DNA from: Arthrobacter sp. B3I4 | GTDB taxonomy: Bacteria; Actinomycetota; Actinomycetes; Actinomycetales; Micrococcaceae | Direction: 5' to 3' | DNA length: 64,000 nt | Assembly: GCF_030816855.1 (NCBI RefSeq) | Contig: NZ_JAUSYK010000001.1 | Span: forward strand, 62,001-126,000 | Shown here: piece after piece, positions 56,043 to 64,000 of the stretch | Layout: every line of letters starts with the position of its first letter | Numbering within the stretch: position 1 is the stretch's first letter | Translations under genes and position numbers: made by a program | Notes under the pieces: model-generated | Told to the model about the DNA's origin: nothing | Databases searched by the model: none | The model's input: the letters and a program-made list of their open reading frames with translations, nothing else

Positions 56043-56675
56043 TTACCTAAAACCTGGGCCCAGGACGACGACCAGCGGCATCTTGAAGTCTGCCGAAGCC
56101 ACCAGCGTCGGGATGCCGAGCAGTGAACCAAGCTCTTCAGCGTTCGCCTTCTGCTCCGGACCGTTGTAGAAGACCACCGAGGTCTGCTGCCGGGGGCCGC
56201 CCCAGTTGCCGAGCGGGCCCAGGACCCAGCCGGCCGAAGTGACGGTTGTCCCGACCCGCCCGGCCAGGCCCGCCGTCGTCGTTCCGTTGTAGATCGCCAC
56301 CGGCTGGGACCTGTCCACAGCAGCTGTGGTGGGCAGGGGCGTGGCGGACGGCGCGGAAGCAGCGGGGGCGATGCTGCCGGTAGGTTCGCTGCCGGCCGAA
56401 GGGGTGGGGCTGGGAGTGGCCGTCGGTGCAGGCAGCGCAGCGGCGCTGCTGCTGGTGCTGGTCCGGTCCTGTGCCTCCGCGGTGTCGGCGGCGGGTCCGA
56501 AGCCGAGCCTCGGAAGCAGAAGGAACGCGACGAGGCCCACCGCGAGGGCCAGGGCTCCGAAGGAGAGGACGGGACCCAGACGGCGGGACGGGGGCGCCGA
56601 GACGGTCCGGTGGACGCCCTGGCGCGTGGAGATTTCCGGGACCCGATCGAATTCGTCCCGAGCGTACTTGGTCAT
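56043..56675 (-). CDS. LytR C-terminal domain membrane protein
   Basis: A 210-residue protein. The cytoplasmic N-terminus is about 33 residues, with a single membrane helix near 36-56 (VLSFGALALAVGLVAFLLLPRLGF). A Ser/Thr/Pro/Ala-rich external linker to residue 122 follows, then a LytR_C domain: VAIYNGTTTAGLAGRVGTTVTSAGW, SVVFYNGPEQKANAEELGSLLG and LVVVLGPGFR. LytR_C domains accompany wall-polymer ligases or act alone at the wall. The gene follows the DUF3263 gene by 90 bp on the same strand, a pairing commonly seen in actinobacteria. Confidence 0.9.
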   Translation of the reverse strand: MTKYARDEFDRVPEISTRQGVHRTVSAPPSRRLGPVLSFGALALAVGLVAFLLLPRLGFGPAADTAEAQDRTSTSSSAAALPAPTATPSPTPSAGSEPTGSIAPAASAPSATPLPTTAAVDRSQPVAIYNGTTTAGLAGRVGTTVTSAGWVLGPLGNWGGPRQQTSVVFYNGPEQKANAEELGSLLGIPTLVASADFKMPLVVVLGPGFR

Positions 56676-56765
56676 GGTAAAGCGACGTCCTTGCTGATTC
56701 TGGCTGGTGGCCCGGGGTCGGAAAATCCGCGGATTTCCGCGTTTCCCGGCCGGCTTCCCGTGGTC

Positions 56766-57089
56766 TTAGGCCTCTGATCCCAAGCGCCGTGCGGTGCGGG
56801 CACGTTGTCGTGACGTACGTAGTCTACGCAGTCGCTTCACCAGCATGGGGTCGTGGGCCAGCGCCGCCTCAGTGTCGATCAAGGCATTCAGGATCTGGTA
56901 GTAGTGCGTGGCGGAGAGGTCGAAGAGTTCCCGGATTGCCTGTTCCTTGGCCCCGGCATACTTCCACCACTGCCGCTCCAGAGCGAGCATCTGCTGCTCC
57001 CGGCTGCTCAGCGGCGAGTCGTCAGCGCCGGGGGTCTGCGCGGAGCCGGACCCCTCCTCCTGGCGGTACTCGGGTGCTGCTTCAGCCAC
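56766..57089 (-). CDS. DUF3263 family protein
   Basis: A 107-residue protein. The conserved DUF3263 core is [50 protein letters not shown], which looks like an HTH suited to DNA binding, with a basic end [17 protein letters not shown]. The start is the GTG at 57089 with GGAG six bases upstream; the frame to 57584 lies inside ung. A promoter fits at 57131-57159. Function unknown; it probably regulates or accompanies the LytR_C gene. Confidence 0.88.
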   Translation of the reverse strand: MAEAAPEYRQEEGSGSAQTPGADDSPLSSREQQMLALERQWWKYAGAKEQAIRELFDLSATHYYQILNALIDTEAALAHDPMLVKRLRRLRTSRQRARTARRLGSEA

Positions 57090-57130
57090 GACACTCTCCC
57101 TGGCTCGTTTTCCGATAGGTTTCCCCCACA

Positions 57131-57159
57131 TGCTACGGCCGAATAACAGGGTTGTCATT
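57131..57159 (-). promoter_or_regulatory. Promoter of the DUF3263-LytR_C pair
   Basis: On the minus strand ATGACA (57154-57159), a 17-bp spacer and TAGCAT (57131-57136), 42 bp before the GTG at 57089. Confidence 0.45.
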
Positions 57160-57204
57160 TGGCCGGGCCGCTCGGGGCGCTCGCGGTCCTGCGAGAATGG
57201 GACC

Positions 57205-57999
57205 GTGTTTGATTCATCTGGTTCCGATGCGCACGGTTCCGAAGCGCTCTTCCAACTCGAACCCGGAACCGCCGGCGCGGCCGGGTTCGCGGAGTTGGCG
57301 CGCCTCCCGCTCGAGGAGCTCGTCGCGCCCGACTGGGCAGCGGCGCTGGCACCGGTCGAGCCGGAGCTGCGCCGGGCCCTGGAGTTCGTCGCCGCCGAGG
57401 CGGCTGCGGGCCATGAGGTGTTGCCTGCCCCATTGAACCTGCTGCGGGCCTTCCGCCAGCCCCTCGCCGGGGTGCGGGTATTGATCGTGGGGCAGGACCC
57501 GTACCCGACGCCGGGCCACGCCGTCGGGCTGTCCTTCGCGGTGGACGGCAGCACCCGGCCGATCCCGCGAAGCCTCGCCAACATTTACAAAGAGCTCGAC
57601 GCCGACCTCGGGCTGCCGCCGCGGGTTCACGGGGACCTCAGCCGCTGGACGGAACAGGGCGTCCTGCTGCTCAACCGGGTGCTTAGTGTCCGGGCCGGCG
57701 CGGCCGGGTCGCACCGCAACAAGGGGTGGGAGGCCGTGACGGCTGCCGGGATCCGGGCCGTCGCGAACCGCACCGCTGGCGCCGGTGCCGCCGCACCGCT
57801 GGTGGCGATCCTCTGGGGCAGGGACGCCGAGGGAGCGAGGCCGTTGCTGGGCTCCACCCCGGTGCTGGCAAGCGCCCATCCGAGCCCGCTTTCCGCGTCC
57901 CGGGGGTTCTTCGGTTCCCGTCCCTTCAGCCGGGCCAACGCGCTGCTGAGGGCCCAGGGCGACGGCGCGGTGGACTGGGAACTGCCGCCGCTGCCCTGA
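57205..57999 (+). CDS. ung: Uracil-DNA glycosylase (family 1)
   Basis: Removes uracil from DNA. The 264-residue protein has the family 1 signatures [17 protein letters not shown] (catalytic Asp in DPYPT), [14 protein letters not shown], and [23 protein letters not shown] with the catalytic His in HPSPLS. The N-terminus is about 20 residues longer than in E. coli Ung. I used the GTG at 57205; the longer frame from 56908 crosses the DUF3263 gene on the other strand. No strong ribosome-binding site is seen. Confidence 0.95.
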   Translation: MFDSSGSDAHGSEALFQLEPGTAGAAGFAELARLPLEELVAPDWAAALAPVEPELRRALEFVAAEAAAGHEVLPAPLNLLRAFRQPLAGVRVLIVGQDPYPTPGHAVGLSFAVDGSTRPIPRSLANIYKELDADLGLPPRVHGDLSRWTEQGVLLLNRVLSVRAGAAGSHRNKGWEAVTAAGIRAVANRTAGAGAAAPLVAILWGRDAEGARPLLGSTPVLASAHPSPLSASRGFFGSRPFSRANALLRAQGDGAVDWELPPLP

Positions 58000-58010
58000 C
58001 CTGGTTCTTG

Positions 58011-58022
58011 GCTAGGCTTAGC
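58011..58022 (+). promoter_or_regulatory. Possible DtxR/IdeR iron box over a leaderless promoter
   Basis: GCTAGGCTTAGC matches nine of twelve central bases of the DtxR/IdeR consensus and has GCTA/TAGC dyad ends. It contains a -10 hexamer TAGGCT (58013-58018) placed 7 nt before the ATG at 58026. Confidence 0.45.
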
Positions 58023-58025
58023 TGC

Positions 58026-58865
58026 ATGACTTCTGTCCCCGCCGCCACCTCCGCCAACCGGAAATCCCGTCCCCAGACGAATCTGACGGTGCTGCGGCGG
58101 GAGCAGCTCTCGCCGCACATGGTTCGGATCATCGCCGGCGGACCAGGCTTTGCCGGCTACATCAACAATGACTACGTGGACCGGTACGTCAAGATCGCCT
58201 TCCCGCAGCCCGGGGTCGACTATCCGCGCCCGCTGGACCTGTGGGCGATCCGTGACTCCCACCCCCGCGAGCAATGGCCGCATACCCGGACCTACACTGT
58301 CCGCTGGGTGGACGAGGCGGCGGAGGAGCTGGCAATCGACTTCGTCGTCCACGGCGACGAAGGCTTGGCCGGCCCCTGGGCCGCGGCCGCACAACCCGGA
58401 GACCCGCTCGTGTTCACCGGCCCGGGAGGCGGCTACAACCCTGACCCGGAGTCCGACTGGTACCTCTTCGCCGGCGACGAGTCCGCCCTGCCGGCGATCA
58501 GCGCCGCCATCGAGTCACTCCCCCGCGATGCCCGCGGACTGGCCTTCTTGGAGGTGGACAGCGAGGCCGACATCCTCTCCCTCGACGCGCCGGCAGGGCT
58601 CCGCCTGCACTGGCTGCTGCGCGGCGGGGTTGCGGCCGGCAGCAGCCCGCTCCTGGTAGAGGCGGTGCGGGACGCGGTCTGGCCCGAGGGTCGGGTCCAG
58701 GTCTTCGCGCACGGGGAGCGCGGCTACATGAAGAGCCTGCGGGCAGTGTTCTACACCCAGCGGGGCCTGGAACGCAGCCAGGTCTCGCTGTCCGGTTACT
58801 GGGCCAAGGGCCGGGTGGAAGACGACTTCCAGGCCGAGAAGAAGCTGCCGATCGGCAAGATCTAG
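58026..58865 (+). CDS. Siderophore-interacting protein (FAD-dependent ferric reductase family)
   Basis: A 279-residue flavoprotein of the ViuB/YqjH family that reduces ferric siderophores in the cytoplasm. An N-terminal FAD-binding barrel (residues 20-135) carries HTRTYTVRWVDE, the RxYTxR-type flavin motif, and FVVHGDEGLAGPWAAAAQPGD. The C-terminal NAD(P)H domain has YLFAGDESALPAI, HGERGYMKSLR and LSGYWAKGRVEDDF, characteristic of this family. The promoter appears leaderless and overlaps an iron-box-like dyad, which fits control by the DtxR/IdeR protein at 38 kb. Confidence 0.93.
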   Translation: MTSVPAATSANRKSRPQTNLTVLRREQLSPHMVRIIAGGPGFAGYINNDYVDRYVKIAFPQPGVDYPRPLDLWAIRDSHPREQWPHTRTYTVRWVDEAAEELAIDFVVHGDEGLAGPWAAAAQPGDPLVFTGPGGGYNPDPESDWYLFAGDESALPAISAAIESLPRDARGLAFLEVDSEADILSLDAPAGLRLHWLLRGGVAAGSSPLLVEAVRDAVWPEGRVQVFAHGERGYMKSLRAVFYTQRGLERSQVSLSGYWAKGRVEDDFQAEKKLPIGKI

Positions 58866-58879
58866 CGCCGGAGCAGGAC

Positions 58880-60376
58880 CTAGCGGCGCCGGGCCCGGCG
58901 CCGCTCGTTGCTGGCCAGGCTCTTGGTCAGCGGCCGGGCCAGCGTATCGCCGAGCACAATGCCGGCCGCGACGCCCAGCACAATTGCCCCGGCATTCAGC
59001 ATGCCGCCGGCGCCCATCAGGATTTCCGACTCCTCGATAGTCAACACATACATGGAGCGGAATATGGTCAGGCCGGGCAGCAGGATCAGGGCGGCGGGCA
59101 CGGCCACCACCAGCTGCGGGGCGCCCATCCGGAGCGCCACCACCCGTGCGAGCAGGCCGATGACGACGGCGGCGAGGGCGGGCGCGAACCGGGGTCCGAT
59201 GCCGACGGCTGTCCCGCCGATCAGGACCAGATGACCGACGACGCCGACCGCGGCCGTCGGCAGCAGGAGCTTCAGCGATGTCTGTTCGGTCACGCCGATC
59301 GCGACGACGGCTATTGCCACCAGCGGGACCAGCACCCACAAGGGATACCTGGCCGGGAATGTTTCAGTGACATCGATTGATTCCATGCCGGTCATGGCAC
59401 CGACGAGGAACCCGACCGCGATGCCGGCCACAAGGGCACCGAAGGTCAGCATGGTGGACAGGAACCGGCCGGCCGCTGTGACCGGAAAGCCGTTGATCGC
59501 GTCCTGCACGGATGAGACCAGCCGGCCCGTGGGCAGCAGCAGCAGGATTCCGCCGACCACCACGATGGCCGGTGCGATCCTGATTCCGACCGGGCTGCCG
59601 AAGCGCCACAGCAGCAGCGCGATCAGAGTCACCACAAAAGAACACGACGCCGTGATGAAGAAGTCCGGGGTCCGCCAGCGGCCCAGCTGCCGCGCCAGCA
59701 AGCTGATCAGCAGGTTCGACAGGAACGCGATGCCCGAAGCTGCCAGACCGCCGCCCAGCACCGCCACGAAGACCGCGGAGAAGACGCCGAACGCCACGGT
59801 GACCATCCAGCGCGGAAAGGGTTTGGGGCTGTGCGTGATGTCCTCGAGCCGGCGCGTGGCTTCCTCGCGTCCCACGCCGCCGGCCACGATGTCGGTGACC
59901 AGCTGGTGGACCTCGGCGAGGCCGGCGTAGTTGTTGGTCCAGGACCGCACCACGCGCAGCAGCGTGAGGGGCGTCTGATCCTTCGGGGCGTAGTTGATGG
60001 CCACCGACTGGTTGGTGATGTCGACCTCGATGTTTTTCAGCCCCAGGGCGGCCGTGACCGCGATGATGCTGGTCTCAACCTCAAGCGCACCAGCGCCGTA
60101 CCGGAACATTGATTCGGCCAGTTTCAGGGCGAAATCGATGGTCTTGCGGGCCGAGGCGTCCACCCCGCCGACCTGGATCATCGGGTTGGCGTACGGGCTC
60201 CCGGCCAGCCGGTCGACGATACTCAGGGGCGCCGTCGGCGGATTTTCACCCTGGACCAGCCGGCGAAGCATCCGCTTGGCGGCGGCGTTCTGCCGGACCT
60301 GCACGGTAGACATCGGCTCCGTCCGGGGCAGGCCGTCCGTCTGCGGCCCGCGGCGGCCGTCCGGTGCATTGTTCAT
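58880..60376 (-). CDS. Threonine/serine exporter family protein (ThrE)
   Basis: A 498-residue membrane exporter. A cytoplasmic N-terminal region (1-190) carries the conserved KTIDFALKLAESMFRYGAGALEVETSI. About ten helices follow: five in the ThrE part (from WMVTVAFGVFSAVFVAVLGG) and five in the ThrE_2 part ending GGMLNAGAIVLGVAAGIVLGDTLA. ThrE of Corynebacterium exports threonine and serine with proton drive. The gene converges with the siderophore-interacting protein gene, with stops 14 bp apart. A serine deaminase gene lies 2 kb away, though with no shared operon. Confidence 0.93.
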   Translation of the reverse strand: MNNAPDGRRGPQTDGLPRTEPMSTVQVRQNAAAKRMLRRLVQGENPPTAPLSIVDRLAGSPYANPMIQVGGVDASARKTIDFALKLAESMFRYGAGALEVETSIIAVTAALGLKNIEVDITNQSVAINYAPKDQTPLTLLRVVRSWTNNYAGLAEVHQLVTDIVAGGVGREEATRRLEDITHSPKPFPRWMVTVAFGVFSAVFVAVLGGGLAASGIAFLSNLLISLLARQLGRWRTPDFFITASCSFVVTLIALLLWRFGSPVGIRIAPAIVVVGGILLLLPTGRLVSSVQDAINGFPVTAAGRFLSTMLTFGALVAGIAVGFLVGAMTGMESIDVTETFPARYPLWVLVPLVAIAVVAIGVTEQTSLKLLLPTAAVGVVGHLVLIGGTAVGIGPRFAPALAAVVIGLLARVVALRMGAPQLVVAVPAALILLPGLTIFRSMYVLTIEESEILMGAGGMLNAGAIVLGVAAGIVLGDTLARPLTKSLASNERRRARRR

Positions 60377-60407
60377 TGCGGCGCTCTCACTTCAACTTGC
60401 AGGCGAT

Positions 60408-61532
60408 CTAGTAAAACTGCTGGCCCGTGCGCCGGGTGTACAGCTGGCGCGCCACCCGCTCGCCAGCCGTCATCCAGACCTTGTACTTCAGCGGGTTCAG
60501 GACCTGGTCGTAGCAGCCGACAAAGTCCGTGACGGTCTTACTGAAGCTGGTCTTGAACAGGCCCAGACCGTGGAACGGGTTGGACGTGTCCTTGAGCTTG
60601 TCACTGGGCGGCGTGCCGCAGAAGTCGTACTCGGTGCAGCCCAACTCCTTGAGTTGGTTGATCGCGGTCCACTGGACCAGATGCGAGTCGCCGTACTGGC
60701 TACGCTTCTGCAGCGAACCACCGTCCTTGTAGGTTCCCTTTCGCCCGTAGTTGATCACGAATGCTCCGACGGACGGGACACCGTTTTCGTAGACGAAGAG
60801 CAACCGGCCCTGGCCGCGGGACAGAAAGTTCGTCCAGAACTGGCGGTAATAGTCGAATTCGCGGACCCGGACCTGGGACTTCGCCTCCACCGTGGTGGTC
60901 ATCAGGGCGTACATCGCCCGGAAGTTCTCCTCCGTGGCTTCGACGTTCCGAACTTCGACGCCCTCACGGATGGCCCTCCGGACGGCGTTGCGGCCGCGGG
61001 AGTGCAGGTTGCGCAGCAGCTGGTTTTCCTGCGGCGCGATATCCAGCAGCGCCGTGGAGTCGTTCGGTTGCAGGTTGGGGGTCTTGACCAGCCCCGCACT
61101 TTCGATGACCTTCCGCGCCTCGTCGGAAAGAATGATGTCCGGTTCGATCTTGATCGCGAAGACCCCCAGCCGTGCCCGCTTGACGAACTCGGCGTTGGCT
61201 GCCGCGATGCCCGGGATGTCCTCCACGGACGCGACGTCGGGACCCTTGATGAGATACCAGAACTTACCGAGGACGGGGAAGGACTTTTCCAGGACGAGGT
61301 TGTAGCTGGTGTAGTCGGCCGTCTCGTAAACCAGGTGCAGCGGCTTCCACCCGAAATGCTGCTTGACCTCGGCGAAGGCCTCGGATTGCAGCAGGTTCCC
61401 GCCGTTGGGATTTGAGGTGACGTGGCCATCCCAGTTGGCGACCTCTTCGGCGGAGGCAAAGCGGGCGGTGAATTCTCGCAAGGGTGCGGTATCCAATCTT
61501 TGCGGGACGAGCTTCGGCTGCATGCCTGGCAT
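60408..61532 (-). CDS. FemABX-type peptidyltransferase (interpeptide-bridge enzyme)
   Basis: A 374-residue lipid II peptidyltransferase of the FemX/GNAT-like group that adds amino acids from aminoacyl-tRNA to the wall peptide. Landmarks are NLLQSEAFAEVKQHFGWKPLHLVYE, FWYLIKGPDV, RNLHSRGRNAVRRAIREGVEV, and the C-terminal YDFCGTPPSDKLKDTSNPFHGLGLFKTSFSK. Arthrobacter walls carry Ala/Ser/Thr-type bridges, which suits such an enzyme. A TAGACT -10 at 61542-61547 lies 9 nt before the ATG at 61532, so the message is nearly leaderless; an ATG at 61523 is the alternative. Confidence 0.92.
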   Translation of the reverse strand: MPGMQPKLVPQRLDTAPLREFTARFASAEEVANWDGHVTSNPNGGNLLQSEAFAEVKQHFGWKPLHLVYETADYTSYNLVLEKSFPVLGKFWYLIKGPDVASVEDIPGIAAANAEFVKRARLGVFAIKIEPDIILSDEARKVIESAGLVKTPNLQPNDSTALLDIAPQENQLLRNLHSRGRNAVRRAIREGVEVRNVEATEENFRAMYALMTTTVEAKSQVRVREFDYYRQFWTNFLSRGQGRLLFVYENGVPSVGAFVINYGRKGTYKDGGSLQKRSQYGDSHLVQWTAINQLKELGCTEYDFCGTPPSDKLKDTSNPFHGLGLFKTSFSKTVTDFVGCYDQVLNPLKYKVWMTAGERVARQLYTRRTGQQFY

Positions 61533-61633
61533 GCAGCATCAAGTCTATCGGGAGGCACGGGCGCCCCTGCGCCGGGTTCGGGACGTTGCAGCGCGCGGGC
61601 GTCGGCCGTCACCGCGGGCCTTAAACTGGGGGT

Positions 61634-62188
61634 ATGCAAGCACACCCGGAACCGACCGCCGCCCGCAGCCTGACCCGTCCGGGCCGGGAGGGGCGCCGCG
61701 GTGCCGGCCGCCAGGTGCTGGCCCTGCTCGTGCTGCTGGGCGCGTCGGCTCTGGTGGCGGGGCTGGGCGGGCTGGCCACCGCCAACAATGTTCAGGGCTG
61801 GTATGCGGACGCGGATAAAGCTCCGTGGTCCCCGCCCAACTGGCTCTTCGGGCCGGTATGGACTTTCCTTTATGTTGCGATGGCGGTCGCCGCGTGGCTG
61901 GTCTGGCGCAGCCGGGCCGAAGGTACCCGGGCCGCCCTCACCACCTACGCGGTGCAGCTGGTGCTGAACCTGCTGTGGACGCCGGTGTTCTTCGGGCTGT
62001 ACCCGTCATTGGGCACCCCCGCGCTGTGGATCAGCTTCGCCATCATCGCGGCCCTGGCCGTCGCCGTGGCGGCTACGGTGCTGCGCTTCGGGCCGATCAA
62101 CCGCATTGCCGGTTTACTGATGCTCCCCTACCTGACCTGGGTGGTGTTCGCCTCGTCGCTGAACCTGTGGGCCGCGCTGCACAACTGA
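61634..62188 (+). CDS. tspO: TspO/MBR family protein
   Basis: A 184-residue five-helix membrane protein that binds porphyrins and cholesterol-like ligands. A basic N-terminus of about 25 residues, longer than usual, precedes TM1 (VLALLVLLGASALVAGLGGLA). WYADADKAPWSPPNWLFGPVWTFLYVAMAVAAWLVW is the TspO hallmark, followed by NLLWTPVFFGL and LLMLPYLTWVVFASSLN. TAAACT at 61622-61627 is 6 nt before the ATG, with no ribosome-binding site, so it should be leaderless. Confidence 0.93.
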   Translation: MQAHPEPTAARSLTRPGREGRRGAGRQVLALLVLLGASALVAGLGGLATANNVQGWYADADKAPWSPPNWLFGPVWTFLYVAMAVAAWLVWRSRAEGTRAALTTYAVQLVLNLLWTPVFFGLYPSLGTPALWISFAIIAALAVAVAATVLRFGPINRIAGLLMLPYLTWVVFASSLNLWAALHN

Positions 62189-62203
62189 GGTACCTGACGC
62201 TCA

Positions 62204-62237
62204 AGCTCTCAGGTTCTCAGGCTCTCAGGCTCTCAGC
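62204..62237. repeat. Short tandem repeat at the 3' ends of tspO and sdaA
   Basis: About four copies of an 8-bp unit (CTCTCAGG with one variant) lie between the convergent stops and run into the last codons of sdaA. Confidence 0.6.
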
Positions 62238-63645
62238 ACTCGACGACGTTGACGGCGAGGCCGCCCATCGCGGTTTCCTTGTATTTGGAGGACATGTCCT
62301 TGCCGGTCTCGCGCATGGTCACAATAACTTCGTCGAGCGATACCCGGTGCGTGCCGTCGCCCCAGAGGGCCATTTTGGCGGCGTTGATGGCTTTGGCGGC
62401 GGCGATGGCATTGCGCTCGATGCAGGGGACCTGGACCAGGCCGCCGATCGGGTCGCAGGTGAGACCCAAGTTGTGTTCCATCGCGATTTCCGCGGCGTTC
62501 TCGACCTGCTGCGGGGTGCCGCCCATCACTTCGGCCAGGCCTGCGGCCGCCATTGACGACGCCGACCCGACCTCCCCCTGGCAGCCGACTTCGGCCCCGG
62601 AGATCGAGGCCTGTTCCTTGTAGAGCACGCCAACGGCGCCGGCGGCCAGCAGGAACTTGACGATTGTGTCGTCGCGGTCGGCCTGGGTGGCCTTGTCCAT
62701 GCCCGGGGCGAAGTGCAGCGCGTAGTAGAGCACCGCGGGAATGATCCCGGCGGCACCGTTGGTGGGCGCGGTGACAACGCGGCCGCCGGAGGCATTCTCC
62801 TCGTTCACGGCCAGCGCGATGAGGTTCACCCACTCCTGCCAGTACTTGGGGTCCCGGTAGTCGGGATCCTGGCCGCGGGTTTCCTTCAGCAGGCGCTCGT
62901 GCCAGTCCGGCGCCCGACGTCGGACCTTGAGGCCGCCGGGGAGCAGTCCCTCGCGTTTGAGCGAGGTCTCAACGCAATCGGCCATGACCGAGTAGATGTG
63001 CAGCAGCCCCTCGCGGATCTGTTCGTCAGTCCGGGCCGCGCGTTCGTTGACCTCCATCACTTCGCCGATGGAGAGACCCCTGGCCTGGCAGTGTTCGAGC
63101 AGTTCGGCGGCGGTGCGGAACGGCAGCGGAAGTTCCTTCTTGGACTCGGCGAGTTCCTGCAGCGCGCTGTCCTCCTCGCCCTCCCGGACGATGAAACCGC
63201 CACCGACGGAGAAGAACGTGGCGCTGTGCAGGACGGTGCCGTCGGCGTCGGAGACGGTGAAGGTCATGCCGTTGGTGTGCCGCGGCAGGACGGTCAGCGG
63301 CCGCAGTACCATGTCCTTCACGCCGTACGGCAAGGCGACGGATCCGGCCAGCTGGAGAGTTCCGGTCTCGGCGATCGCGGCGAGCCGGTCCTCCACTTCG
63401 GCCGGCAGGATCTTTTCCGGGTGGAAACCCTCCAAACCGAGCAGGATCGCCGTCATGGTTCCGTGCCCGTGCCCGGTCGCGGCGAGCGACCCGTACAGAT
63501 CAACCCGCAGCGAGGCAACGCCGTCCAAGTCACCGGAGGCCTTGAGCTCCTCGGCAAACACGGCGGCAGCCCGCATCGGACCCACGGTATGGGAACTGGA
63601 TGGACCTATTCCTATCGAGAAGAGGTCAAAGACGCCTACAGCCAT
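62233..63645 (-). CDS. sdaA: L-serine ammonia-lyase (iron-sulfur, single chain)
   Basis: Converts L-serine to pyruvate and ammonia. The 470-residue protein has the N-terminal beta domain ([16 protein letters not shown], then [20 protein letters not shown]) and the C-terminal alpha domain with the 4Fe-4S ligand cysteines in [34 protein letters not shown] and the terminal region. Its Cys-terminated end (VVEC) matches the family. TAGGAT at 63652-63657 lies 6 nt before the ATG, so the message is probably leaderless. Confidence 0.96.
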   Translation of the reverse strand: MAVGVFDLFSIGIGPSSSHTVGPMRAAAVFAEELKASGDLDGVASLRVDLYGSLAATGHGHGTMTAILLGLEGFHPEKILPAEVEDRLAAIAETGTLQLAGSVALPYGVKDMVLRPLTVLPRHTNGMTFTVSDADGTVLHSATFFSVGGGFIVREGEEDSALQELAESKKELPLPFRTAAELLEHCQARGLSIGEVMEVNERAARTDEQIREGLLHIYSVMADCVETSLKREGLLPGGLKVRRRAPDWHERLLKETRGQDPDYRDPKYWQEWVNLIALAVNEENASGGRVVTAPTNGAAGIIPAVLYYALHFAPGMDKATQADRDDTIVKFLLAAGAVGVLYKEQASISGAEVGCQGEVGSASSMAAAGLAEVMGGTPQQVENAAEIAMEHNLGLTCDPIGGLVQVPCIERNAIAAAKAINAAKMALWGDGTHRVSLDEVIVTMRETGKDMSSKYKETAMGGLAVNVVEC

Positions 63646-64000
63646 TACTGAATCCTAACTAAAACACTTCTTGGTGAGCGTTGGGTGGCGGCCGGGCGAG
63701 CTCCTCCGCGTGCTCGGTCGGCGCCGCCCGCTGAGCGGACGTCGCACTCCCTTAGACGCACGCTTCCGGACCCCACCCGACCGCCGTTCGCAAGTCACCG
63801 AGTTGGGGTGAGCAAGACGTTGAGGCGGGCGCGCCGCGCTTTCAACGTCACCAACGCGGAGACGGGGAGTTGCGGTCGTCAACAGGCGGCGCCCCCGTCA
63901 GCGCACCGAAGGCGCGCTGTCCGCCGAGGGGCCGGCGGAGCCGGGCTTTTCGAAAGCGTGCGTCTAAGCGAGGAACGAGCGAGCACGCGTGAAAAGTCCG
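63646..64000. repeat. Gene-free right end with nested inverted repeats
   Basis: The region beyond the sdaA promoter holds two nested exact inverted pairs: CGCGTGCTCG (63707-63716) with CGAGCACGCG (63980-63989), and CTTAGACGCACGCTT (63751-63765) with AAGCGTGCGTCTAAG (63954-63968). An 8-bp pair GACGTTGA/TCAACGTC lies between them. I see no convincing ORF, tRNA or known RNA; a 75-codon frame (63655-63882, minus) has an atypical Arg-rich composition. Confidence 0.6.

Noticed and set aside
63655..63882. 75-codon minus-strand ORF at the right end.
   Set aside because: Arg-rich composition typical of a chance frame in GC-rich DNA, and it overlaps the sdaA promoter and the inverted repeats.

Overview
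The window is high-GC chromosomal DNA from an actinobacterium, most likely Arthrobacter/Pseudarthrobacter or a close Micrococcaceae relative. The signs are frequent GTG/TTG starts, leaderless promoters, actinobacterial small families (DUF3027, DUF3263, DUF6457, DUF6314-Nudix, XPB with its partner), c-di-AMP riboswitches in front of cell-wall hydrolases and a full-length DtxR/IdeR. I see no phage genes, transposases or CRISPR arrays. Most genes are core; the accessory parts are a sugar-acid operon at the left end and two small modules of unknown function.

Left end to 9.05 kb, all on the minus strand: a catabolic operon read from an MFS transporter through an SDR dehydrogenase, a DUF1537 acid-sugar kinase, a 3-hydroxyisobutyrate-dehydrogenase-like enzyme, a GntR regulator and a TIM-barrel enzyme to a DhaK-DhaL kinase cut by the window edge. 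A second GntR gene lies upstream. The main promoter (TTGACG-17-TAGAAT) has a 10-2-10 inverted repeat at its start point, and a second palindrome (TCCTATAGGA) lies before the TIM-barrel gene. The set fits conversion of a branched or four-carbon sugar acid to a phosphorylated ketose.

9.2-15.9 kb: sucCD, pcrA, an inositol-monophosphatase-family gene and a membrane protein. 15.9-17.4 kb: a cytoplasmic repeat protein divergent from a 50-residue secreted peptide, which looks like a peptide-signalling pair. 17.4-20.6 kb: a GGDEF-EAL protein coupled to a STAS-like protein, and a DUF998-like membrane protein. 20.7-25.4 kb: tRNA-Arg(CCU), DUF6314-Nudix, an ABC exporter and an ABC-F protein. 25.6-27.9 kb: an HTH protein followed by two paralogous seven-helix membrane proteins, with no function I recognise.

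28-35 kb: a GH38 alpha-mannosidase, then fdhD, moeA, a DUF6457 gene and mobA (molybdenum cofactor for formate dehydrogenase), and an HNH endonuclease. 35.3-38.6 kb: NlpC/P60 and M23 wall hydrolases, each behind a c-di-AMP riboswitch, and a DtxR/IdeR regulator. 38.9-49.5 kb: serC, an MFS exporter, DUF3027, a cold-shock-domain protein, the XPB helicase pair and an OmpR-type two-component system. 49.7-57.1 kb: a WXG100 protein, an RNase HI fusion, a winged-helix protein, groEL with tandem CIRCE elements, a solute-binding lipoprotein, cspA, a LytR_C protein and DUF3263. 57.2-63.6 kb: ung, a siderophore-interacting protein with a possible iron box, ThrE, a FemX-like transferase, TspO and sdaA. The last 350 bases hold nested inverted repeats and no convincing gene.
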